DNA of 64,000 bases, from contig CAVQUV010000032.1 in NCBI GenBank assembly GCA_963716855.1, positions 310,001 through 374,000 on the forward strand, written 5' to 3'. The notes under the pieces were generated by a model that made no database searches, was not told where the DNA came from, and was given only the letters and a program-made list of their open reading frames with translations. The first letter of the stretch is position 1; the number at the start of each line of letters is the position of its first letter. A program made the translations under genes and the position numbers. Positions 42,464-51,438 of this stretch are shown piece by piece. Origin of the DNA: JAGVSZ01 sp963716855 (GTDB taxonomy: Bacteria; Pseudomonadota; Gammaproteobacteria; Burkholderiales; SG8-39).

Positions 42464-43855
42464 TCACCGCTTCACGTTGAGCGTCACCTTGCCTTTCGCG
42501 ACGGTGATCGCGCTCAGCGCGACCCCGGTCGGACTCCCGTTGTGGGCGCGCGCCGAGGGCGTCGTCCGGTCGTTGAAGCTCGTCCTCTTCAAGGACCCCG
42601 GGAAGAGGTCGCCCGCGTCCCCGCTGTTCTTGGCAAGCTCCAGATCGCGCTTGCCGTCGGCTTGGGCGAGGCCCACTTTGTAGGCCAACGGGTTGGTGTT
42701 GTCAGACCGGGCTTCGTCGATGTGCCACACCGCGAGCCCGGAGCCCGGCAGCGACGCATCGCGGCCGGTCGCCTGCCGGTTCTCGAGCAGGAAGTACTCC
42801 GGTGCGGACCTGCCGCCGGTCCACACCCACAGGCAGTTTTTCGCATCCTTCTCGAGCGGGTCGAGGGTGTAGCGCGCCGTCTTGGCCGCCTGGGGCTTGA
42901 TCCAGCCGAGCTTGGAGAGGCACCAGCACGACATCCGGGTCGGCTTCAGGCCGCCGCCGCCCCAGGATCCCCCGCCCATGAGGCACCACTGTCCGACGCC
43001 CTCCGAGCGATAGGACGTGTCGTAGAGGTCCGGCAAGCCCAGCACGTGACCGAACTCGTGCGCAAACACGCCGACGCGCCCGTCCTCGGGCTCCGTCGAG
43101 TAGGCGTACACCTTGACGCCCTGGTTGTCGAACGCCTGGGGCAAGGTCCACTTGTGCGACCAGATCATGTTGTTGCGCTTCTGCGGATTGGGTTCCGCTT
43201 CGGCGCCGCCGCCGGAATGGATGAGGAAGATCCCGTCGACGAACCCGTCCCCGTCGGTGTCGAAGCGCGCGAGGTTGTTCGTCTTGCAGTATTCCGTCAG
43301 TGCATCGAACAGCAGGCCCGGGGTGTTGCGCGGGTACTGCGTCCCGGTCCCGCTCTCGCCGTTGGTGTAGAACGAGTAGGGTCGCGGCGCCCGCACGTAT
43401 CCGACGACCTCGCCCGTGACCACCAGCTTGCCGTAGGACATCTCGCGGTAGAGGGTCGTCATCGAATCGGGATTCGCCGGATCGAACAGCATGCGCTGGA
43501 AATCGGCTGCCGGGCGGCTTCCCGGGTTGTCGCTGAAGTCGACCATGAGCGCCAGGGCATGCAGCTTGCGGGGGGCCGCCGTGGCGCGCTCCATGCGCGC
43601 GGCGCGCAGGGGGCGGTTGGCGGGGGCGCGATCGAGCGCCAGGCCGGTCGGTGGATAGAACACCCCGTCATTGAAGCCCGTCGGGCGCTCCATCGTGGCG
43701 GAAACCAGTCCCATGTAAGCGGCCAAGCGGACATCGGCCGTCGACATCGCTCCGCTCTTCTTGATCGCCTGCTGGATGCTCTTCAGCACGGCACTGGAGG
43801 GGCGGCAGGCGGTTGGCCCGTCGTCGTAGCGGTGGGACATGGGGTCGCGCATCAT
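42464..43855 (-). CDS. M6-like (immune-inhibitor-A type) zinc metalloprotease
   Basis: This is a 463-residue protein, starting at ATG 43855 after GGAGATC. The zinc site is visible as GVFAHEFGHVLGLPDLYDTS, the extended HExxHxxGLPD motif of the M6/metzincin-like group, followed by CLMGGGSWGG (Met-turn). SFYTNGESGTGTQYPRNTPG and FDTDGDGFVDGIFLIHSGGG show the usual Ca-binding and substrate-side blocks. No classical signal peptide is visible; MMRDPMSHRYDDGPTACRPS starts the protein, so it may act inside the cell. It is the last gene of the minus-strand island operon, 180 bases after the MBL-fold gene. Confidence 0.88.
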   Translation of the reverse strand: MMRDPMSHRYDDGPTACRPSSAVLKSIQQAIKKSGAMSTADVRLAAYMGLVSATMERPTGFNDGVFYPPTGLALDRAPANRPLRAARMERATAAPRKLHALALMVDFSDNPGSRPAADFQRMLFDPANPDSMTTLYREMSYGKLVVTGEVVGYVRAPRPYSFYTNGESGTGTQYPRNTPGLLFDALTEYCKTNNLARFDTDGDGFVDGIFLIHSGGGAEAEPNPQKRNNMIWSHKWTLPQAFDNQGVKVYAYSTEPEDGRVGVFAHEFGHVLGLPDLYDTSYRSEGVGQWCLMGGGSWGGGGLKPTRMSCWCLSKLGWIKPQAAKTARYTLDPLEKDAKNCLWVWTGGRSAPEYFLLENRQATGRDASLPGSGLAVWHIDEARSDNTNPLAYKVGLAQADGKRDLELAKNSGDAGDLFPGSLKRTSFNDRTTPSARAHNGSPTGVALSAITVAKGKVTLNVKR

Positions 43856-44036
43856 GATCTCCGGCGGTTGGTTCGAATGCGGCGGGGTCGGACAGCGTGG
43901 TTGGCGAGGTCCGCGCGGTGCCGACCGAAGCGGCCGCGCGACGCCTAGCTTCCGCGCGAGGCGCCCTGCGTGGCAATAGGCCGAAAGGCTGACTACGCTG
44001 CGGTTCTTCGCGGCGGCGTGCTCGCCCGCGGCGCGT

Positions 44037-45497
44037 TCAAGGGAGGAAGTAGTCGACGTAGAGCGACGGCGTCGCAGGATCGACCGCGACGCGTGCGGCG
44101 AAGGCCTTCCACAGGCGCTCGTCGGCGTGCTTGCGCTTCGGGTCGGTCGCCGTCGGGCCTTTCCCGTCGGCGCGCAGCACGCGCCCGCGGGTCTTTTCCA
44201 GCAGATGCGGGTACAGCGACTCGGCCGGCATGTCCCACTTCTTGGTCTTGTTCGCGAACTGCTGGTCGACCGGGATCGCCGCGACGAGCCCGGGATGCGA
44301 CATCGCCTCCAGGCCGCCGTCCTTGAGCGTGGCGTTGTGGCTCCCGTGGTGGCCGACCTTGTAGAACACCGTTCGCGCCAGCAGGTCGTTCGCGCGCACT
44401 TCGGTGCGCGTGCTACCGGCAGTGAACGTCCACGCGAGCTTTTGCCACGACAGCCAGTTTCCGACCTGCGCATCGGCCGCGAAGAGGAGCACCTCTTTCG
44501 TCGCCGTGAACTCGAATGCGAGCACCATGCTCAGGTTGTTGACGACGTTGTCCAGCTTGAGCGCGAGCTGTTCGGCGGCGAGCAACCACTGATCGTCGAT
44601 CGTCCGCCAGCGCTCGTCCGGCGCCCGGTAGCGGGCGACGACCGGCGCCAGGGTGGTCTCCGTGCGCGCGCGCGCGTCGCTCCAGTGCAGGCTCGCCTCG
44701 AAGGGGCACATCGCCTCCGTCCGGGCGGTGCCCTCGCCGGCCGAGTCTTTGCTCGCGGCCACCGCATCAAGCAGGCCGGCGTAGAAGCCCGAGTCGGCGC
44801 CGAGCCCGTACATCTCCGAGCCCTTCTTGCCGAGCAGCTTCCCGAGGAGCTTCTCGTCGCGGGGCGGGGCGAGCACGTAGATGCGCACTCCCGGCAGCCA
44901 TTCCGGGGTGAGGAGGTCGCCCGGCTCGCAGTAGCGGGGATCGGGTGCGAGCTCGCGGAGCGCCTCCAGCGCGGCATCGGTCCCGCGCACGCCCGCGGCG
45001 CTCACCGGCCCGAAGAACGACAGGATCTGTTCGATCGCCGTCCCGCGCGCGCGGGACGCCTCGTCCGGCGAGACGGCGAGCCGAGCGAGCGCCCTGCGCG
45101 CCCCGTCGAGCTGCAGCGCGGTCGCGCGCGTCCGCTCGCGGCCCTCCGGATCGTGCGGGTTCTCGGCCCAGGAGAGCCAGACCTCGTCCACGCGCAGCGC
45201 CTTGAACTCGTCGCGCGCGTCGAAGAACCCGGACAGGTGGTCCCAGTGCGGATGGGTGCCGACGATCGCATTCACGCGGCCGCCGGCCTCCTTTGCGACG
45301 TTTGCGGCGATGCGCTGCGCCCACTGCTTGCCGTCGGGCGTACCGCCGAGCACGCCGCAGTCGATGAGGATGTGGCTGGGCTTCGGGCCGGTGTAGAACG
45401 AGAGCAGGAACGCGTCGCCGATGCCCTGGCGATACATCCGGATGCGTACCCTGGGGCGGCGCCGCGCGGCGCGCTTGCTTGCGACGGTCTCAGCCAT
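44037..45497 (-). CDS. Metallo-beta-lactamase-fold hydrolase, conflict-system type
   Basis: This is a 486-residue protein, longer than single MBL enzymes. The metal motif is NAIVGTHPHWDHLSGFFDAR (HxHxDH), the preceding strand SHILIDCGVLGG is typical, and the ComEC-like FYKVGHHGSHNATLKDGG supplies the downstream histidines. A ~200-residue insert lies between them. It has no membrane helices, so it is a cytosolic hydrolase, probably acting on nucleic acid or a nucleotide. It overlaps the upstream gluzincin gene by eight bases, so the two are translationally coupled. Confidence 0.87.
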   Translation of the reverse strand: MAETVASKRAARRRPRVRIRMYRQGIGDAFLLSFYTGPKPSHILIDCGVLGGTPDGKQWAQRIAANVAKEAGGRVNAIVGTHPHWDHLSGFFDARDEFKALRVDEVWLSWAENPHDPEGRERTRATALQLDGARRALARLAVSPDEASRARGTAIEQILSFFGPVSAAGVRGTDAALEALRELAPDPRYCEPGDLLTPEWLPGVRIYVLAPPRDEKLLGKLLGKKGSEMYGLGADSGFYAGLLDAVAASKDSAGEGTARTEAMCPFEASLHWSDARARTETTLAPVVARYRAPDERWRTIDDQWLLAAEQLALKLDNVVNNLSMVLAFEFTATKEVLLFAADAQVGNWLSWQKLAWTFTAGSTRTEVRANDLLARTVFYKVGHHGSHNATLKDGGLEAMSHPGLVAAIPVDQQFANKTKKWDMPAESLYPHLLEKTRGRVLRADGKGPTATDPKRKHADERLWKAFAARVAVDPATPSLYVDYFLP

Positions 45498-47472
45498 GGT
45501 CGGTCTCCGGATTGAACCCGTGGAGCTGCGCGAGCTGCCGCGACGGGTCGGTCTCGTCCAGCGCGCCGAAGTACATGCCCGCGAGCCCCGCGCGCCAGTC
45601 GACGCGGAATGCGCGCTCGGCCTCGAGGCGGGTGTCGCTCCGGGCGTTCTTGCGGATCACGTAGTCGATGTCGCCCGAGCGCAGGTCCACGACGATCGTG
45701 CACCCGCCGCGGAACATGAACGACCCGGCGCCCGGCGCGCCGCCTGCTTCGTCGCGCTCCTGCACGATCGACACCAGTCCCTGCGGCACGCCGGGGCCCG
45801 CGGGCGAGGCCTTTCGGGTGAACTGGAGCGAGCGCACCTCGAAGGCGGCGTGGCCGGGGCGCAGATCGAGCCCCATGTTCTCGGCGAGGACGTTGCGCTG
45901 CTGCGCGTCGAGCGACCGGAGCAGGCGCTGCACCGCATCGTGCAGCTCGCCGCGCCACTTGCTCAGGTGCGCGAAGATGTCGCGGCGGGGATCCGCGGCG
46001 TCCCGATTGTCGAGATAGGCGTATTCGTTCGCGTAAGTCCTCAGGACGAGCCCTCGCCCGCGCAGCAGCGCCCTGACCTCGGCGCTCGGTCGGTCCCACA
46101 CGAGGTTGTCCACCGCGAGCGACCGCAGGCCCTTCGGGTAGATCCCCCGGGCCCGGAACGCCTCCACGATCGCGACGCGATAGCCCAGCCGGTCCTGCGG
46201 CACGACCTGGATGTCCGCCGTGATGAGCGCGCGAAGATAGTCGCCGAACGTGAGATCGACCGGCGGGCAGTAGTCGAGCGCCCGCACGCAGATCGTCAGC
46301 AGGTGGCCGGCGGCCTTCGCGGCCTCGTCGGCGAGCCGTTCGACCAGGTCGGGATGCAGCGCGCCTTCCGGCAGCACGCCGCTGCCGCCCGTGGCGATGC
46401 GGACGAGATCGACGGTGCGCCGCTCGTAGATCCTGAGAAACGCATCGAACACGGCGGCGACGAGGATCGCGCCGCGCTCGTGGGGCTCCTGCGTGCGCAT
46501 GAGCGCCGCCGGATCGGGCTCGAGCCGCGTCCAGGCCCGCGTCTGCGGATCGACGCGGCCGATCGCGCTGCGCAGCGCCCCGTACCGACCCGTCGCCTGA
46601 CCGAACTGGACCGCGAGCTCGGCGAGCAGGTTGCGCGTGCGCAGGTCGCCGCGGGCGCGGGCGATCTGGTGGCGCAGCACGCCGGGCAGCGAAAAATGCT
46701 GGAACAGCGCGACCAGGTCGGCGAACGCCTCGTGGAACGCGAGCGTGTCCGGATTGCTCGGGTGGAGCAGGGACGGGTGCACGCCGTCGAGGATGGCGTG
46801 CGTCGTCTCGTGCGCCACGATGTCCTGGGACAGGCACGTGAACACCGTGCCGCCGGGATAGACGCGTCCCGGATCGGTGTCCGCGGCGGGAAAGTAGCCG
46901 AAGAGCAGCGCCTTGCGCTGCGGATCGTAGAACGCGTTCTGCTGCCGCAGCGCGTGCGGATAGACGCGCAGCTGACCGACATAGGCGGGTTCGCCGGAGC
47001 CCTGTGCGCGCGGCGACCACAAGACCCGGCGCCCGAGGGCGCGCTCGAAGTGCTCGATCGTCCGCATCGCCACCGCGTACACCATCTGCTGGTGGAACTG
47101 CGGGTTGGCTTCCGAGGGCGCCAGCCCGTTCTGGGCGAGCAGGGCGCGATCGTCGAGGTCGACGGGCTGGTAGAAGCATTCGCTCGCGGGGTCGTAGTCG
47201 ATCACGTCCAGGTAGTCGCCGCGCGGCCCGGGCTCGAGCTTCTGCTCCCACGGCACTTCGTAGACGATCTCGTTGATCTCGACGGACTCGAGCTCGGTCG
47301 AGAGCTGCGGGTCGAACGCGTAACCGCGCAGGAGCCGTCGGGTCGGCTGCGGCGGCGCGACGGGGCGCGGCGGCCACATGTTCTGAGTCGCAGCGCCCTG
47401 AGTCGACGCGCTGCGCTTCGAGGCCGGCTTGCGGGCCTTCTTCCGTAGCTTGGACGCCGCCATAGTGCTCAC
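45490..47472 (-). CDS. Gluzincin-type putative metallopeptidase, uncharacterised family
   Basis: This is a 660-residue protein. The N-terminus is basic and low-complexity (MSTMAASKLRKKARKPASKR). The centre has a zinc motif, TCLSQDIVAHETTHAILDGV (HExxH), followed 29 residues later by LAFHEAFADLVALF, whose Glu can be the third ligand (gluzincin type). The C-terminal half contains KGLRSLAVDNLVWDRP and FMFRGGCTIVVDLRSGDIDY, which are unfamiliar. I do not know the family name. Its position between the STAND-type sensor and the MBL hydrolase suggests a protease effector. Confidence 0.78.
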   Translation of the reverse strand: MSTMAASKLRKKARKPASKRSASTQGAATQNMWPPRPVAPPQPTRRLLRGYAFDPQLSTELESVEINEIVYEVPWEQKLEPGPRGDYLDVIDYDPASECFYQPVDLDDRALLAQNGLAPSEANPQFHQQMVYAVAMRTIEHFERALGRRVLWSPRAQGSGEPAYVGQLRVYPHALRQQNAFYDPQRKALLFGYFPAADTDPGRVYPGGTVFTCLSQDIVAHETTHAILDGVHPSLLHPSNPDTLAFHEAFADLVALFQHFSLPGVLRHQIARARGDLRTRNLLAELAVQFGQATGRYGALRSAIGRVDPQTRAWTRLEPDPAALMRTQEPHERGAILVAAVFDAFLRIYERRTVDLVRIATGGSGVLPEGALHPDLVERLADEAAKAAGHLLTICVRALDYCPPVDLTFGDYLRALITADIQVVPQDRLGYRVAIVEAFRARGIYPKGLRSLAVDNLVWDRPSAEVRALLRGRGLVLRTYANEYAYLDNRDAADPRRDIFAHLSKWRGELHDAVQRLLRSLDAQQRNVLAENMGLDLRPGHAAFEVRSLQFTRKASPAGPGVPQGLVSIVQERDEAGGAPGAGSFMFRGGCTIVVDLRSGDIDYVIRKNARSDTRLEAERAFRVDWRAGLAGMYFGALDETDPSRQLAQLHGFNPETDHG

Positions 47473-47628
47473 GCCTCAGTCGATGTGCGCGCACCGCTGT
47501 CGGGCGCGACTCGAGGGTCGCGCGCCGCGGCGAATGTGCTCGCATTGGTCAGGTTGAACGGATCCTGCATGCCGGGTTCCTCGAGGGGCGGGAGTCGGTC
47601 GCCGGGGCGACCCGGCGCCTGGCTCCGC

Positions 47629-50600
47629 TTAGCGCTTCCTCTGTATGGCCTCCTGCAGCAGGGCCGTGGCCCCGAGCGGCGGGATCCACACCTCGAGGTC
47701 GCCCGGCTGCGCCTTATCGAAGCGCTTCGCGTCGAGCGGCAGAAGCGGCAGCCGCAGCCTGTACCCCTCCTGCGAGAGGGCGAGCTCGACCCGGTCGCGG
47801 ACTTCGGTGGCGGCCTTCTCGTCCTGCGGGAAGAAGTACCGCACGTCCCCCGAGGTCCTCCCGCCGGGGACGTCGCGCGGTTCCTCCACGACCAGCCCCG
47901 GACTCTGCGCGAGCGCTTTCGCCACCCGGGCCACGAGCGGCGCATCGCGCCCCTCGACGAAGTGGAGGAACACCCGCGTCACGCGCACGTCGGCGGGCGC
48001 GGCCTTGTAGCCGAGCTGCGCGAGGCGGCGCTCGGCCAGCGTCCGCGTTTCGTGACTGAGGGTGCGGGCGGCGACCGCGCGGAAATCCGCGATCGCGGCG
48101 TCGCTCCGGCCCATCCGCTGCAGCAGCAATCCGCGCTTGAGGTAGGCCTCGACGTAATCCTGGCGCAGCGCGATCGCCTTCGCGTAGTCGGCGAGCGCCG
48201 CGTCGTTCTCGCCCTGGGCATCGCGGACGACGGCACGGCTGTAGTACGCGGCCGGGTCCTTGTCGTCGAGCCTGATCGCCTCGTCGAAGTCCGCCTTCGC
48301 GCCGGCCCAGTCCCCCGTCGTCGAGCGCGCGGCGCCGCGCAGCAGGTAGTTCTCGGTCCGGCCCGGCCTGAGCCTGATCGCCTCGGAGAAGTCGGCAAGC
48401 GCGCGTCCATAGTCCGGGTTGGCGGTTGCCGCGTACGCCTGCCCCCGCTTCACGTAAACGATTTCAGGCTCGGGATAGTCGGCGATGGCCTTCGTGTAGC
48501 TCTCGATCGCCATCGGGTAGTTCCGCTCGATGGCGAACGAGTCGGCTTCGGCGACCAGCGAGATCGCCGACTCGACCTTGAGCCGCAGCTGCTCCGCAGA
48601 CTGCCGTTGCGCCCACCAGCTGGACGCCAGCGCGAGAACGCAGACGACCACCAACGCGACGGCCGCCCAGCGCTGCGTCAGGGCCGTCTTGCCGCGTGCT
48701 CTGGCCGAGGCCGATGAACTCGAGCTCCTGCGCGTTCAGATCGGCGCCGCGGGAGCCGCGCCAGGCTTTGGCCGTGTCGAGCTGCGCGCCGGAGAGCAGC
48801 CCCCCGGGGTCCCGCTTGCTCTTCTCCCAGTCCGCGCGATACGCGTTCAGCAGTTCGCGCCAGCGCAGGAACTCGCGGTCGGCTTCGATCCACTCGCGCA
48901 GCCGCGGCCATTGCTGGGCGAGCGCCGGGTGCACGAGCTCGGCCGCCGGCGCCTCGGGCCCGGAGGTGCAGAGCACGACGAGCCGCGACACCGCGAGCTG
49001 CTCGAGCAGGGCCTCCACGGCTTCGCCGGGCGCCGCCTTCGACGCGAGCTCGGCCCGGAGCGCGCGCCGGATCCGGTCCGCGGCCGAATGCGGCCCGACG
49101 TTCACGAGTCGCGGCAGGACGCGACGCGCGAGCGCGCGCTCCTGCGTCGTTGAGGCCGTCAATGGCCGCGTCGGCGCGCGCAACGAGCAGCCCGCGCACG
49201 CCGCCCATGTCGTCGTAGGCCGCATTGGTGAGAAAGCCCTCGCGGCGCCGCTCGTACAGGCTCTGCAGCAACAGCTGGAGGAGCGGCAGGCGAAACGCCT
49301 CGGTGCCGAGATCCTCGATGATGCGGTCGACGAGGCCCGGTTCGAACGTGAGCCCGGCGCGTGCCGTCGGTTTCTCGATCGCCTGGCGCAGCTCGTCGCG
49401 CGTGAGGTCGCCGATTCGCACGACGCCCGCGTCGTCCGCGGGCACCGGCAGCGGCGTGCGCGCGAGCGCGCGGACGAAGTCCGAGCGCACCGCGATCACC
49501 GTCACGATGTCCGGTCGCTCGCGCACGAGCGCGGCGACGCGCTCGAGGAAGCGCGTGCGCAGGCCGGCGTCGAAGCCCGGCGCAAACACCTTCTCCAGCT
49601 CGTCGACGAAGAGCACGTGGCGGGCGTCGGCGCCCGCGCCGGGCGCGAGGCGGGCCAGGACGCGCGTCAGGCTGGCGACCGGATCCGCGCCGGGCACGAT
49701 GCGCTCGAGCCGGCGGGGCGCGTCCGCGGCACTGGCTGCGCCGCAGCTCGGAGAACGCGCCGGCCATCACCAGCGAGCGCTTGCCGCTGCCGCTCGGCCC
49801 GAGCACCCAGACGCGCGCCTGGGTGCGCAGGTGATCGAGCAGGCTCGCGCGCAGCCCTTCGCGTCCGAAGAAGAATGCAGCGTCGTGCTCCTGGAACCGT
49901 TCCAGCGGCCGGAACGGGCTGCTGACCGCCACCGCGGTCCCGCCGGTCGTCCAGGTCAGCGTGTAGTCGGGGTCGGCACCCTCGGGCGGCGCGCCCGCGT
50001 CCGCCGGCGCCGGCCGCACGGGCGCGAGCGCGGCGATGCGCGTGACGAGCGGGTCGAGCCCGTTCGCCGGCACGCCTTCGCGCAGGTCGAAGAACTCCCC
50101 GCCGAGCGCCGTGCCCTGGCGCCCCGGCGTCGGTGCCAGGCTCGCGCCCGGCAACAGCACCTTGATCGTGACGAATTCGCGGCTCGCACGCACCGCCGCG
50201 GCCACACGTTGCAGCCCCTCCGATTGCGCCGGCGTGAGGCCGCCCGGTCCGATGAAGACGACGAGGGCCCTGGAATGGAAGAGCTGCTGCTCGCTGCGGC
50301 GCTGCCACTCGGGCGGCGGCACCGCCTCCAGCTCGTCCACGAAGGCCCGCAGATCGGCGCGCTTCAGCTGCGCCGCGAACGCCTCGGCGGTTGCGCTGTC
50401 CGCGGTCGCGGTCACGATGTAGGCGTCGTAACCGGCGAATCGTGCCGTGAGGTCGTACTGGGCCGCGACCTGCGGCACGGTCCCGCCGGCGTCGCGCGCG
50501 AGCGCGGCGAGCCGGGTGCCGGGCGCGGCGAGGTAGGTCATTGCGTCGGCGAGGCGGTGGAACGCGGTGGCGATGCGCTCCCGCTGCGCCACGTTGGCGG

Positions 50601-51438
50601 GGTCGGCGAGGATGCGCTCGTCGAACGCGTACTGGGGCTCGTAGGGCACGAGCAGGTCGGCGAAGCCCATGCCCCGCGCGCGCAGCGCCTCGGGCACCCG
50701 GTCGCCGAACGTCGCCTCGAAGCGGGCCATGAACTCGTCGAGCAGCTCCTGCCGCCGCTGCTCGATGCGGGCCGGGACGACCACGATCTGCGGCGGCCGG
50801 TTCTGCCGCAGCGCGAGCACCTGCGGCGAGAGGAAGTCCGCGGCGACGTTCTGCGTGCCGCGCACGTTCTGGTGGTTCGCCGCGCACATCATGACGATCA
50901 CGTCGCCGAGCTGGTAGGCGCAGATGCCGCCCATCTCGGTGACGCCGGTGCGGCTGTCGACCAGCACGAGGTCGTAGCGCTCCGGGACGAGCTGGCCGCG
51001 CAGCCACTCGAAGAAGAGCTCGCCTTCCCAGTTGAAGTAGAAATCCTGCCAGTCGAAGCTGCGCACGTTGAGCGCGTAGCGCTCCAGCTGCGCCGGGTCC
51101 TCGCGCTCGCCCGCCGGCAGGAGATCGAGGCAGCCGTCGCCGGGCAGCCGCTCGTACACCGGCAGGATGAACCGGCGCACGTCGCGGAAATCCGCGCTCG
51201 CGGCCTCGCCCGAACCGACCGACATCGCGTGCTTGAACTCGAGCAGCAGGTCGAGCAGGCCGAGGTGACGGCGCGCGCTCGGCTGATGGATCTGGAAGTA
51301 CTGCTCCAGCCCGGGCGCCTCGAGATCGAAGTCGATCATGAGCACCCGCGCGCCGCGCCGGGCGAGGATGTCCGCCACGTTCGCCATCGCCATCGAGCGG
51401 CCGACGCCGCCCTTGTACGAGTAGAACGTGACGATCAC
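47629..51438 (-). CDS. Giant sensor: KGGVGR ATPase, TIR-like domain, STAND NTPase, TM helix and TPRs; three apparent frameshifts
   Basis: GTG 51438 overlaps the DUF4062 stop codon (GTGA). In order: residues 1-330 are a ParA/MinD-like ATPase whose Walker A reads YSYKGGVGRSMAMANVADIL (Arg replaces the catalytic Lys-Thr), with DLVLVDSRTGVTEMG. Residues ~335-470 are a TIR-like domain (YDAYIVTATADSATAEAFAA). At ~505-860 lies a novel-STAND NTPase with VLGPSGSGKRSLV and HVLFVDELEKVF. A TM helix follows near 930 (LVVVCVLALASSW), then six or so TPRs and a C-terminal beta-rich domain. The frame breaks near 49735, 49150 and 48712, each repairable by one base. About 1,270 residues in all. Confidence 0.8.

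Noticed and set aside
45421..47448. 675-codon plus-strand frame antisense to the gluzincin
   Set aside because: No motifs; the minus-strand frame has the HExxH site and overlaps its MBL neighbour in operon fashion.
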